Shown here in pieces: positions 38,255 to 49,859 of a DNA stretch of 64,000 bases; the first letter of the stretch is position 1; every line of letters begins with the position of its first letter. The notes below the pieces were generated by a model. The model searched no databases. It saw only the letters and a program-made list of their open reading frames with translations, and was not told the DNA's origin. The stretch comes from Sipunculus nudus (Eukaryota > Annelida > Sipuncula > Golfingiida > Sipunculidae): positions 11,341,508 through 11,405,507 of the forward strand of contig CM049313.1 of NCBI GenBank assembly GCA_026874595.1, given 5' to 3'. A program made the translations under genes and the position numbers.

Positions 38255-38840
38255 CTAGATTGTTCCTATACCTCTACGACCTCAACGGCCTCTATGGCAC
38301 CCACATTTCGAATGGGACATACGATCCAAAAATTCGTGCGTCCAGTCTGGTCCAAGACTTACATTTTGTTCCGGAACTAGATGGTTTTCCTAACAAAATG
38401 AAATTATTTTTTTCAGCTTTGGCCATTTTTATGTTCACATTCGTGAAAAATACTGCTGCCGTAATATATTTTACCTCAATTCCTGCATGTGTTCCTCGAG
38501 TCACATTTTGTTTAAAAATTATACTTTTATACATTAACCTCTTAATTTATGTTGGAAACAATAGAACTCTGCTCAAAATTTCAATCAAATGGAAAAATGG
38601 AATGAAACAGCTTACACCGAAAACAAGCGGGCCGATTGTTTTTTCATGTCAACATTTGTTTTGTGAATGAACACTAAATCTTCGGATTTTATATATTGTC
38701 CCTCTGTCTCTCATTTGCGTATCCTTCTTTCAGTTTGGGAAAGTTCACGTTATTAATTAAAAGTTTACGTTTTAAATAAAATAAACCGTGCGCTCGCAAA
38801 TAGAGTCGCATGAAACCGGAAAGTTCAATATATCCCTAAA
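38255..38840. other. Stretch with an uncalled 136-codon frame
   Basis: The plus-strand frame 38260-38670 is the longest low-repeat frame in the window but starts at the edge of the fold-back element. Its AT-rich hydrophobic middle reads like random translation. No domain is recognised and no homologue can be named. Confidence 0.35.
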
Positions 38841-38842
38841 TA

Positions 38843-39039
38843 CAGTAGAACCTCGAATATCCGAATGATTTAGGGGACATAAATGGGTATGGATATTTGA
38901 AGTTACGGATATGGGAGGTGCACCAGATTTTTTCAGTATGTATATTATTACTTCATCTAGGCCTACATGCAAGCATAAGGTTCCGTTAAAACAATAGCTT
39001 ATGCAAGTTACGTTATTTTATCGGAACATTTTCGGAAAT

Positions 39040-39082
<43 letters not shown>

Positions 39083-39740
39083 CGAACCTTTTACAATAAT
39101 TGTAATATATTTGATAAGAAAATAAACAACTTAGTGTAAATCAATACAGCTTGCAAGGGTAGCATTATGTTCAATGAATTGACGATTTTGATTAAAGCCG
39201 CCATAACGAATGTTTGCACACGGCACGTTTGTTATTAGCTTACTTGTGCTGCCGTCTACGGGAAATAAAGTAAATTATTTTATTTTTATTCATGTATGAC
39301 GTTATTTGAGTCAAAAGCGTTAAATTTAACACAACGCAAAGGATCATAGGCTAGCAAAGATCGTTAATATGAACTTTTACTAAACTCTGAGTGAGTCTAC
39401 CAACGGAGAATCACAAGAAAAAATCATTAAAAGATAAAAAAAATGGTGACAGTCTTACGTTAGTATACCTTAAAGTGATTTGATTGATGCATGCACCGTG
39501 ACGGCTTAGCGTCTATAGTTCTCAAGAATTTTATATTTGACGCGCTGGCCAGGCCATGTGTTATACTTCATGGACGAGTGAACGCCACTGAATAGGTGAT
39601 CCTCGGAGTCACATTCGGTAACATGAAAAAATATATTTTTCCGAATGTTATATTTCTAATTTTCCGCATATAATGTTAACTTTCGGTTTTACAATATATA
39701 TTTCCGAAAAATGAATTTTCGGAAATTCGAGGTTCTCCTG
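38843..39740. mobile_element. pogo/Tigger-like non-autonomous element
   Basis: The left end CAGTAGAACCTCGAATATCC and the right end, complement CAGGAGAACCTCGAATTTCC, form inverted repeats that continue through GAA with few mismatches. Both ends are flanked by TA (38841-38842 and 39741-39742). CAG-starting ends with AACCTCGA and TA target duplication are typical of the pogo/Tigger branch of Tc1/mariner transposons. The 898-bp interior carries no DDE transposase or CENP-B-like frame, so it needs a helper. An (AT)n tract lies at 39040-39076. Confidence 0.85.
39040..39076. repeat. (AT)n microsatellite within the pogo-like element
   Basis: About 37 bp alternating AT. Confidence 0.95.
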
Positions 39741-39744
39741 TATA

Positions 39745-41200
39745 TATAATTTTATATTATCGGGACAAATATAAGCTTTAAATGTATGTAAATCATTTTA
39801 GTCTACGGTTTACTTAAATTCAATTTTTCTAGAGGCTAAACAGTTTACAACATACCTGCAACTAGATTTCCAGAAATATTGAACCACTACTAGAAGATAT
39901 TGCCAGAGTTGTATGAATATGGATGAAAACATTTACTATAATATAACTCATCGGGAGCACTTTTATTTGAGGCAAAACACCAGCATTCCATAACCCGCAG
40001 TATGAAATGTGGAAGTTCAATCTTTCAATTAACTTCTTAATATATCTCCCACTGCCCCTCCAACACGTACAAATGTCACGAATGGTTATACTGGTAAATC
40101 TAATGCTCTTCACTTCATTGTAGCATCAAATCAATATTTGAGATGAAAAAAGCAATCCAGGCATATGTAACATATTCATGTTTACAAGCAGTAGTGAATA
40201 TTTAATAGTTATATATATATATATATTATAACTGACGGTGGTATAAAATCGTTCTCACGTAACTTATTCTTGTACATTATTTAGAACACTTCGGGAAGGA
40301 TCTATTTCTGTTTACCAGAAACTACAGTATATATCCAGCGGGTGAACTCAGCCTAAGGAAAATTGGTCGCGCTTGTCTGTTCCAGCGTATTAATGGATGA
40401 CATGCTAATTCAAGAAAATACATGAAAGACAGCTTTGAATAGATCGTCGTTTTGCCAAAGCGTTGCTAAAATCATAGATTACATTGAGACATACGGAAAC
40501 AAATAATGTTTACAGTAACTGAAAGAAATATGTTATTTAGAGAATCGTTAAATCTTCTAGACTAACTCCATGCTTTTGTCCACGTATGCATATATTTTTC
40601 GATAAATTGGTAAAATATATAATTATCTTTAATATAAATCTCCGTTCACGTGGAATAGACGTTTTTATAAATGTAATTGCCGATATTGTAATCCATAATT
40701 CCTTTTTATTTGAGCCTTATCTTCAAGAAATGGGACATTATATCATGTTTAATTTGAGATAAAGCAGATTGAAGCTAAAGTTTAATCCACTCGATCGACG
40801 ACGCAGAGGAAATACAATCATTCCAGAGAATTTATGGGTATTGCTTAAGCGGAGCAGATTAATTGAACGTCGAGTTAGACAAAGCATGTTAAAACTAGAA
40901 AAAAATGCATTAATTAACTGATAGACTTTTCTTAAAAACGGAATATTTTACTTACAAACCATACACTAAATATATATCAGACCCCAGAACCTGGTATTTA
41001 CAACAAATAGACTATTGTCTTCGTTTGTAATGTATAACGTAATGTATGGCGATGACGTTACATTGAAAATTACTCTTAATGTACGTATTCCTCACTGGAT
41101 GTTTGTCTCTCATCTTTACCTTCGCCAACCAATGTTCTATCTATACCTTATAGAGACCACATGTAAATTCTAATCCCCAATCATATATTTTTATAAATAT
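39745..41200. other. Unassigned stretch
   Basis: An 83-codon minus-strand frame (39862-40113) has no support. A short (AT)n lies at about 40209-40226. Nothing else seen. Confidence 0.4.
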
Positions 41201-41205
41201 TTATT

Positions 41206-41592
41206 TTGGTAACAGCCTCCATGTTTAATGCTGGCTTAAGTAAGTATGTGCATGTAAAGAATTCCATTCCGGTTTCGGACTAAGTTACAGGACAGTATCA
41301 CATGCTTCCTCTCATTTTGATTCCTGGTGTTAGTCATGCCCGGTGACTCATGCACCTGCGGGCCCTAGGTTTGCACTCCTCCAAATGCTGGGTCATACCA
41401 GCGAGGAACCCCAGAAAGGCGCACTTGTTTGTTAGAGTGCCGAGGGGCACTTCCTTCCCATCACACCTACATAGCGCTCACCCTGGGTTTGGGGGTCGAC
41501 CGTAAAAAAGCTAACCGACTCAGCTGAGATTCGAACTCACGATCTCCCGGCTTCGAGTACTGTACTTTACCCTAGACCACTGAAGACGGTAT
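41206..41592 (-). mobile_element. tRNA-derived SINE, family 1, copy B
   Basis: Aligns end to end with the 17272-17667 copy: GGTAACAGCCTCCATG at the left, TGCACCTGCGGGCCC in the middle, and at the right the complement of a tRNA-like head with GAGTTCGAATCTCAGC (B box, about 41525-41540) and a decayed A box (about 41565-41585). The orientation is minus. Full length is about 390 bp. Confidence 0.8.
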
Positions 41593-41594
41593 CG

Positions 41595-42165
41595 CCGTTC
41601 ATATTTTTCACGGATCTTATTCTTGTATGGGAATGAGCACCAATTCCCTGCGATTACCTTAAACCCATTCGTACAGGTGTGTAATTAATTGGACTAAGGA
41701 TTGTGTCGTCAATATGCACCATTTAAACTATTGTTGCACAATTGTGTAATTTCCCGCAGGGCGATAAGACATTTTGGTAAATTAAAAAAAAAACAGACAA
41801 AAGAATCATCGCTCAATCTTTCGGTCCCAGAGTCCGCCGAACAATTAAAAATTCTTGGTCTGGTCTTAAGACAACTTTCTGTTTGTTTAGACCCGTATAT
41901 GGATGCGGTTCAATAGTGTATGTTTGAACTTTTATGTTATTTCTAGGAGGACTTTAGGGTTTTAGAGTAGGTAGATCGTTCCGCATGAGAAAGATGATTA
42001 AACATGACATTCAATCAAGGGAAGTTGTCGCTTTTACGAATCTACAAAAGGATAATATTCGAAAACACGGTATTTTGCTGTCGTTTCAGTTCAGGGATGT
42101 ACCTATTTGTGGTATCGTCCCAGAAAGACCACCAATAACCGAATAAATAACCAGCATCGATCGAC
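41595..42165. other. Unassigned stretch
   Basis: The 71-codon frame at 41701-41916 has no recognised domain. Nothing else seen. Confidence 0.35.
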
Positions 42166-42174
42166 AGGGGTGGA

Positions 42175-42262
42175 ATATTAGAGTTTTTTTTTTGGGGGGG
42201 GGGGGGGGCACGTCCCCCCCCCCCCTCCTACCCCACCCTTCAGGCAAATTATGAGTGACAAA
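42175..42262. mobile_element. Short G-run/C-run palindromic repeat
   Basis: CAGGGGTGGAATATTAGAG, then a run of 15 G (42194-42208), CACGT, a run of 12 C (42214-42225), then CCCCACCCTTCAGGCAAATT. The layout resembles a collapsed version of the G/C-run elements at 14 and 20 kb. Confidence 0.45.
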
Positions 42263-42264
42263 AT

Positions 42265-45060
42265 AAAGTGCGATTAGTTAAGAAAAGCAGCGCCGGTTTC
42301 GTGCCTACTACTGTTTTCTTCCTTACATTTCTGCATGCGAGAGTTATATATAAAGTCTACCAATGTTCTCGGCACACTTAATAACCTGTGCCTGGGTGCT
42401 GCGCCAACCCTTTTCCTAAGATACTGTATTCGCCTCTGATCTGCGTATCGACAGATGATGCCTGCCCTAGATGTCACTTACCATATGACTATGAGCCTAC
42501 ACGAAGACATTGACAGATAGATGAAACCCCATAAGATATCTCTTGAAGGCGCACAGCCGTATATAGTCCGAACTTAACGGCCCAAGATCCTCAAATGGTC
42601 TAAAGGTCACCCTAACAGTATATAGATTTGATAAATTACATCTCTCTACGCGCTTAGCGCGACAAAAAAAGACGTTATATGTCAGCTATAGGGTCTCTTT
42701 ATAGCATTATCAATTCTTTAATTTGAATGTTTCATTTAACTTTTTTCCTCAAACGATTTCTTAATGGAAAGTACCATAATTATTTCGAAACTGTAGAATT
42801 TCTAATTAAAAAAGTCTGCGACAAAAGGCAGCAAAGTAGAAATATTGAAATAGTAACTCTCGACACTAGAAATGGTCGGACCATGACATTTGTTATTAAT
42901 CCCAACCCCGCAGTAGTTAAACCCCAATGGCTAAATAGAAACAGAACATTTTTACAAATAGGGATGATTCGGAAAAGATTTAAAACCTGAACAAAAACAA
43001 GAACGGCTGTGTCTATTTATGCGGCTGCGGATACGCTTTGCCAATGTATCACGCAGTGGTAGGTATGGAAACGAGGTGGTTGCCACTTTGAAGAAAGACA
43101 TGAAAACCGCGTTCACTATTATAATATACGCATTGCGTCCGTGGAAGTAGGTTCGAGGTTTAAATGGGCAATATCGTCCCTATGCAACTTTTTCAATTCT
43201 GGCCATTGTTCAAGTCTAAGTAAAACTAATAGTTCTCCTTCAGAGTGTGACTTGCTTTCTCTTTCACCCTCCCTCTGTATGTTTCTGTGAAATTGAACTG
43301 TAGTATTGGGAAAAATAATGGGACAAATTTTCAGTCCATTTAAGAAATTTTGGATTTATTTATTAAGTACCCCTGTGTAACCAATAACGTATATTCTCTA
43401 GTGGAGACGCAAAGTGAATAGGTACAACAGAATAGATGATGTTTTCCCCAGAATATTTTAATAATTCACCGGAAACTTCCGGTCTAGACTTTACCCGGAG
43501 CTATCTCGGAGATCCCACTTCCGGTAGAGAGTCTCAGGTCTCAGAAAAACAGCCTGTTAACAAGGAGATGGATGCTTCTAACAGCGTGCCCTTTATCTCT
43601 GCATAACAACTCGTCCATTATGAGAAGACACTGATCTATACCCCACACTGCGTTAAGGGTCTTCTAAACCCACGCTGTTGGCATCAGTCAATTTAACTGA
43701 CATATTCCTTTTGATAATTACAAAGATAAGGGAAATTGCAAATGAATGTCCCAAAAACAACACGTAATAAACCTTGATAGTATTTGTACAGCCATGGCAT
43801 CCAGTATTATGTCTTAACAATCTAGCACATAATATTGCTTCCCGCTTTATGCTCTCCCCAATTCTCTTTCTGAGTATGATCAAAACAGGAAAGTAGCATC
43901 CATTTGTCCATTTCCGCCTTTCTTAAACAAGGTCACATAAACGTAAATGTTCTACCGACACTTGGATCTAAAACACGCATCGGGTGGGCGATTTTCGTTC
44001 TTTGTTTTGAAAAATTATTGGTAGATAAAAAATACGAAAAATTTACCATCAAGGTTGCAAAAAGTGCTCATGTCCTCGAAATAGTGAAAAAAGCAACACA
44101 AAGTTTAATTTCAAAGATGCCTTATTTATGAATAAACATTGTTTAGGAATCGGGACATGAACGGCAATTAGCAAGATTGAAACAGAGGACATTTTACCTG
44201 TTAAAAATGATTCGCGAAAATAGGAGGTACGATGCCGAAGAACAATTGTCTTTTTTAGTGCGGCCTAAAGAAAAATTGTCGCATACAAAACATACAACCA
44301 ACGCATACGACAATATATTTCGCAACTCAAGCTCCATGATACGCTGATTAAAACAAACTGCAGACAGTGGTAGTTATGCGACGATAGCGTGACAGAAAAC
44401 TCGCAGCAGAGCAAATATCTCCGAAACCTGTCCAAGCACTGACGCCTGTATGCAGGGAGACATATTTTTGGTAATCTTTTGTCACGTAGGACTTATTATA
44501 AAACGGCTGGTTGCAACAGGAAAGCTGGTTTAAACACACTTCCCCTGAAAAAAGTCGGTTGCTCTCCATTGATGGATGTGACCAATGTTACCTTTACGAC
44601 AATTATTCGCTCGCTTTCTGCTGACTCAAGATTAGTTTGTAACAAGATGTAAAGACACTATAAGGGTTAAAACTGTCCCATTTATACAAAATATCGGTTA
44701 CTGTGTTGCCTATATGGTTCAGAAACAACTTCGGTCAACCTGGAGCCATAATTGAGATCATCGTTACGTTTTACAGGATTTTTCAAGCAGGTGCTTTTTA
44801 GGCTATAAGAGCTTGTATAGCCGTTACTTTAAATATCAAAGTTTACCTTTAAAAGTGTCCTCAAATTTTAGTTTAGTTGTTAGTTTAATATTCACCACAG
44901 GTCGCGTGTGCTCTACAGAAAGCACACCGAGTCATGCTATACCATTTTGTGCTTCAAGTTCTAAGAATGGGCTTTAAAATGGATTTTTACATTTATTAAA
45001 TGATTATAAAGTTATGATGCCGCATCTGGGGAGGACTGGGACATCTGGAGGTCGGTATTT
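42265..45060. other. Unassigned stretch (about 2.8 kb)
   Basis: Frames of 67-87 codons (42274-44569) show no recognised domain. A 7-bp stem, GTGTGCT...AGCACAC, lies at about 44906-44927 but does not match the histone 3' stem-loop. No gene is called. Confidence 0.4.
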
Positions 45061-45062
45061 CC

Positions 45063-45292
45063 TCAATAGTATAAATCAATTGTAAATTGTTGCCGGTGGG
45101 CCGAAGGTATAAACAGACTATAAATTATGGTATACACATAATTAATTCCATAGGGCCGATGATATACACAAAAATATATTAATGTCGATGGTATATATAA
45201 ATGATTAATACCTGAAGGCCGATGGTATACACGAATTATTATTGTCGATAGGCTGATGGTATACACAATTTATTAATGCCGGTTGGCCGATG
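45063..45292 (+). repeat. 62-bp satellite, left block
   Basis: GGCCGAYGGTATACACA-type units with GGCCG starting at 45099, 45154, 45218 and 45285, spaced 55-67 bp. Each unit holds two related halves of about 31 bp (GATGGTATACACAAATTATTAAT). Same family and orientation as 46095-46345. Confidence 0.85.
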
Positions 45293-45299
45293 TTTTTTA

Positions 45300-46094
45300 T
45301 GTTACGGAATCTAATATAAACAGATCAAGTATGCGTGATGAACACAACATTTTTTAATGGAGATAAAAAAAATCAGATTCTGTAACAATAGGCAGCGTGA
45401 AATGTCTAGGGGAACGAACAAAGAAGTTAGCGGTCCTTTGTTAACAAATAACTATAATTTATTCTTAAACACATCGAATCAATACAATTATACAGTAAAA
45501 CAGCGGTATAGCAACAAGTCAATACAATCACATAGAAAAATAATGAGCACAGTACTTGGATACCAACACCATCACAACGATAAGTCCTTTAAATGTAAAC
45601 TCTCAGGGAATGAAAGTCCTGTGTAAAGCTCTTGCAACAATCCAGAAAGGAAACTGAATCTAAATGCATAAAATCCAGGAGAAATTCTTAGAACATCTAT
45701 AATTGCCGCAATCGTCGGATAAGGTCCTAGAATCTGACACACGCTTCTACGTCCGCTGGAATCTGCTCTGCTGTTCTCTCCCTCGTTCTAAAACACACCC
45801 CATTATATGCCTTTACACCTCAAGCCGAGAATTTTCCACTTCTCGAAAAGTCTACAAGATCTCGCACAACACAGTCTACACGCGTTTCAGTAATTCTCCT
45901 GAAAAACGGCACTGTGTATCTCCACATACCAGGCTCATCACGTGACCCACGACCAAGCGTGAAAACTCAAGGCTAAACATGACAACGAGAGTTCAACCAG
46001 TACGGATTAAACATAGAATGTAATACGCGGCCAAACACGAGTGCCACAACAGGAGTTACGCCCGCATCATATAATAAAAAGAGCACCTATAACA
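45300..46094. mobile_element. Candidate solo LTR interrupting the satellite
   Basis: The segment begins TGTTACGG and ends CCTATAACA, giving TG...CA termini with a perfect 5-bp TGTTA/TAACA inversion, as in LTRs, and is 795 bp long. Removing it joins GGCCGATG (to 45292) to ATACACAAATTATT (from 46095), restoring a 32-nt satellite half-unit in register. A TATA-like TTATATG lies at about 45804. No clean target duplication is visible (a TTTTTTA stretch precedes it), and a DNA transposon is possible. The frames 45357-45626 and 45703-45945 are not protein-like. Confidence 0.45.
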
Positions 46095-46345
46095 ATACAC
46101 AAATTATTAAAGCAATAGGGCCGACAATATACACAAAATATATTAATGTCAATGGTATACACAAATTATCAATACCAGTAGGCCGATGCTGTACACAAAA
46201 TATATTATTGTGTATGGTTTACACAAACTATTTATGCTGGTAGGCCGATGATATACACAAAATATATTAATGTCGAGGGTTTACACAATTTATTTATGCC
46301 AGTAGGCCGATCGTTTAAACAAAATAATAATGCCTGTGGGCCGAG
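46095..46345 (+). repeat. 62-bp satellite, right block
   Basis: GGCCG occurs at 46119, 46181, 46243 and 46305, exactly 62 bp apart, and once more at 46339 after a half-unit. Units carry TACACAAAATATATTAATGT and a second TTTACACAA half. Confidence 0.92.
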
Positions 46346-46349
46346 CGTT

Positions 46350-47040
46350 TTAACTTTGTCCGCTTTATTCAAATGCCAAGCGTCTGTTTTCCTATTCCAA
46401 CACAGTATCTGCACCAGTCTGCATATAATGGTTAGTTAAGACTGAACAGTGGCACCACATATAACACTTGACAAAAAGGTACGCAACCAGTATGATGTAA
46501 GTGTTTTATATATAACTCACATTTATAACATTACACTTTCCTCATACTTTTCATACTTTCTTCATAACGTTTTATTGTAGTTAAACATTAAATTACACTG
46601 AGTATATTATATTTACCTATTGATGAATAATTTGTCATGCCTCGAGATCAGGTTAAAGTAAATACTGGCTGGTTTATTTAAGTAACAGTAGCCACATTAT
46701 TCCACCAGTGCAATGATGTCACACCACTTTGACAAAGGCTCGTTCAGGTAAAATCCCCCTTGTATTCCCTTTAATCATATACTAAACGCAGATATCTCTT
46801 AGTCCGACAAAGGAATTGGCGAAGAAATTTCGCGTAATTGCGCGAAGCTACTCTAAATCCCTGTCATGAAGGTCATCCTGTGAGTAGATACTGATTAAAG
46901 AGAAAGTTTTGTTTCTTTCTGTTCACAGATATTACAGTCGAAAATAGGATATGGGGAGAGAAGGTTCTTTTTAGGTTCTGTTCGGATTTACTCCCACGGA
47001 AAATGACGATAATAGTTAATCCGGAACTACATTGCGAATA
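46350..47040. other. Unassigned stretch
   Basis: Nothing recognised. Confidence 0.4.
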
Positions 47041-47300
47041 TTAGGAGATCAAAATGAGAATCTGACATTCTGATCGCGAATCGTCGTGCGAATCTTTCAC
47101 AAATGTCGTGTGAATGCTTGTGATCATCGCACGACATTTGCATGACGGGTATACGAACTCCAGCCGAATTTTGGGCCAAACACTCGTACGATGTTAATTA
47201 AAAAACATGTCGTAAATACGATTCAGTGTGACTGCAAGTGAAAATTGTCGCTCTTTCGCGTATTTTCTCGCAATTGTCGTGTCTTCAACCTGTCGCAGCC
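47040..47300. repeat. GTCGTG-motif repeat with a strong hairpin
   Basis: Several TGTCGTG, TCGTGCGAA and CGCACGACA motifs recur. AAATGTCGTGTG (47101-47112) pairs with CGCACGACATTT (47128-47139), matching 11 of 12, around a 15-nt loop. It may be a remnant of another inverted-repeat transposon; ends were not found. Confidence 0.45.
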
Positions 47301-47548
47301 CAGTGAGATACTACCTTTAATCACGACTGGTTGTGTGGGTGAGCACAGCCATTTTATGCCTCAGGAATGAATGACCTGTAACGATGACTGATTAGGACTG
47401 CCTTGTTTCAGTAGAAAGTTATATATATAACAGGTTTGGTCAGGGAAAGCTGGTGACACATACCAGCGTTTATCGCATTGCGTTTATCGCATCCGTTAGT
47501 CAAATGCGATGATCGGACGGCAACCATGCGGCAACACATGACACATAC

Positions 47549-47632
47549 AAGCGTTCAACAGCTAATGATACCTCCAAGCGTTAAACAGCTAATGATACCT
47601 CCAAGCGTTCAACAGCTAATGATACCTCCTTT
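47549..47632 (+). repeat. Three tandem copies of a 27-bp unit
   Basis: CAAGCGTTCAACAGCTAATG plus ATACCTC repeats three times with one or two changes. Being a multiple of three, it keeps a frame open (47478-47681, with a repeated 9-residue unit), but there is no other coding evidence. Confidence 0.9.
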
Positions 47633-47691
47633 TATCCCCTCAGACCAAGATGTATACATTTTAAACCTAAATGATATCTAATGAAAAATAT

Positions 47692-47694
<3 letters not shown>

Positions 47695-47734
<40 letters not shown>
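47695..47734. repeat. (AT)n microsatellite
   Basis: About 40 bp of alternating AT. Confidence 0.96.
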
Positions 47735-47737
<3 letters not shown>

Positions 47738-47739
47738 AT

Positions 47740-49485
47740 GTGAATGATGGGGGAACATCCCCCCTACCATTCCACCGAAGCCTGTGTTTGCCACTCATTG
47801 TGTTTCAAGGATATTTTTTATTTGACCAAGGGCATTGCACTACTGTGTGTCCCGGTAAGATGCTGAGTGGTTTAGACACGGGGTGCCTTCTTACGGTAAT
47901 ACCTCCTTAATGACCTACTGGAGTCTTCCTATGATAGGTTTGTGAGCGCACAAGGCATGATGGAATTAAGGGCTTTCCAAATGTTACGTCATAAAATGGA
48001 AACCCCCGTGCATTCAACGGAGCAGTGTTCAATATCTGCGATCAGTGGATCCGTTGAACGCAGTTGATAATCGTTGCTGGAGGTATGTATCATGTTAAAC
48101 AGAAATTATAGTATTCAACGGAAGCGCTAATCGGTTCGAGAAACGCTGTTATGTTCACCGGCTTATTATCTAAAGCATAAACTGTATTAAGCAAACGATG
48201 AGATTATGTTTTTATTATTAAGCTTTCTTGATTTCATATTTCGTATGAACCTTTACCTGAAAAAAAAGTTTGAATCACCCAATTCTATCCAATATCACCG
48301 GTTTTTTTAACTGGGGACATTTGACCACTATGCTATGTCCTGCTAAAGTAAATATAGTTAGGTGAAATCGGGCTGGGTCATCTGTTTCTCTCATAATATT
48401 GGCCCGAACGACAAGACGTTAAAGCATAGCCCACGTACCTTATCTCTGAAACTATGATAAATGCCAAGATTAAACACTTCACACATTGATCATTTTTTAT
48501 TTAAATATACTGTTTATTATTCCAATCTTCGGAGGTTACACAGTCATACAAGAGGATCCATCCAAATATTTTTTTTTGTTAGTAATCAATAATATATATT
48601 ATACCGCACTGGTACATTACAAAAATATACAAACGCTCATTGGAAAGCAAAGTACCTTATGCAATACAACTCCATTACCAAAATTCTGTTGACCTTCAAA
48701 TTAGTCATTTTAACCCCCATCCCACCCCCGTAATAGAAAAAACAATTCCACTAAATAAATACAAATAATGGATTGCTGATGTGTGACTCCTAAACATGAC
48801 CTGCCCTAAAATACATATTATGCCAACTTCCAGAATAAATTGCTTTAACCAACATCCTCAAAGTGTTCATGAAAGTATAACTCTACTCGCATATACATAT
48901 ACATATACCAATATACATATATTTAGAAACATCACACTCTATATATATACATACATCCAAATACTTGAATGTAACAGAGCGTGCTCATGGCTATTGACCT
49001 CTATGCATATTAATGAGTCCTTGGGACCTATATGTGGCACCATTTGGCTGGTCGTGACGTCACAATTCGCCGTGGCTATTTATTTTTATTTAATAAAGCG
49101 TATTTATCCAGAATGTAGGCCATACCGGTATAAGAAGTATTGACGTCCATTACATCCATTATCCGGCTTTCCCTTTCTATATAAAAACAGATTTGAAACC
49201 AAAGATGGTAATTGTATTGTACATGGACAAGAGGTTTATTTTCTTGCCAGTTAATGTTGAAGAAATATTTATTTAAAGTTTATGATATATGCTGAAAGAT
49301 TTTCAAATATAATTTAAAGATAAATTCATTTATATAAATACATATATATCATAAACGCCTATATATATAATATTTGGCAACTGAGAAACTTTCATTGCAT
49401 GGCTATATCTACCCGAGAAAATTAATGGGAAAAAAGTAATCAAAGGTTCATGGAACAAATGATAAAAAAAATAGGGATAAATGGT
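47740..49485. other. Unassigned stretch
   Basis: A 115-codon plus-strand frame (48796-49143) spans a TATACATATA-rich patch and has no recognised domain. Nothing else is called. Confidence 0.35.
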
Positions 49486-49489
49486 TAAA

Positions 49490-49855
49490 TCATATTTTAT
49501 TTTGGATAAATTGTCCGAGGGATAAAATCCAGAAGAACTTATTTTTTCTTGTTTAGTCATAAGGTAATTGTCTTAGGATAAAAGCCAGGAGGTAGTTTAT
49601 CAGGAGTTAATGCCCTCTTATCATATTTGGCGATATTTTGACCAGAGAAGGTATCCAAGGATAAACACATGGGTTTACAAGGATCGTCTGTCGTAAAAGC
49701 CAAAATGTATGTTGTCCTAGGTAACTGTGCGGGAAAATCCGGTAGCGAAAGTCCCGAAGAATTTTATCCAGGATAATTGTAAGGTGGTAAAATAAGGGAG
49801 TACTACTTTGCGTAAAATGCGAGGGTCCTCAGGGGTTTTCTCTGAGGTAACTATG
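49490..49855. repeat. Degenerate GGATAA/TTATCC array
   Basis: About a dozen diverged copies of a roughly 30-bp unit of the type AGGGATAAAATCCAGG and AGGTAATTGTCCTAGG occur, including GAGGGATAAAATCCAG, TTAGGATAAAAGCCAGG, CCAAGGATAAACACATGGG and TTTTATCCAGGATAATTG. Similar motifs recur at about 57460-57640. Confidence 0.6.
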
Positions 49856-49859
49856 CTTT

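Noticed and set aside
38260-38670. 136-codon plus-strand frame
   Set aside because: No domain, ordinary AT-rich composition, and it starts at the boundary of a fold-back element; most likely chance.
44906-44927. GTGTGCT/AGCACAC stem-loop considered as a histone mRNA 3' end
   Set aside because: The stem and loop do not match the histone stem-loop consensus and no histone frame is near.
45063-46345. Regularly spaced 62-bp repeats considered as a CRISPR-like array
   Set aside because: The units are contiguous tandem repeats without unique spacers, in clearly animal-type DNA.
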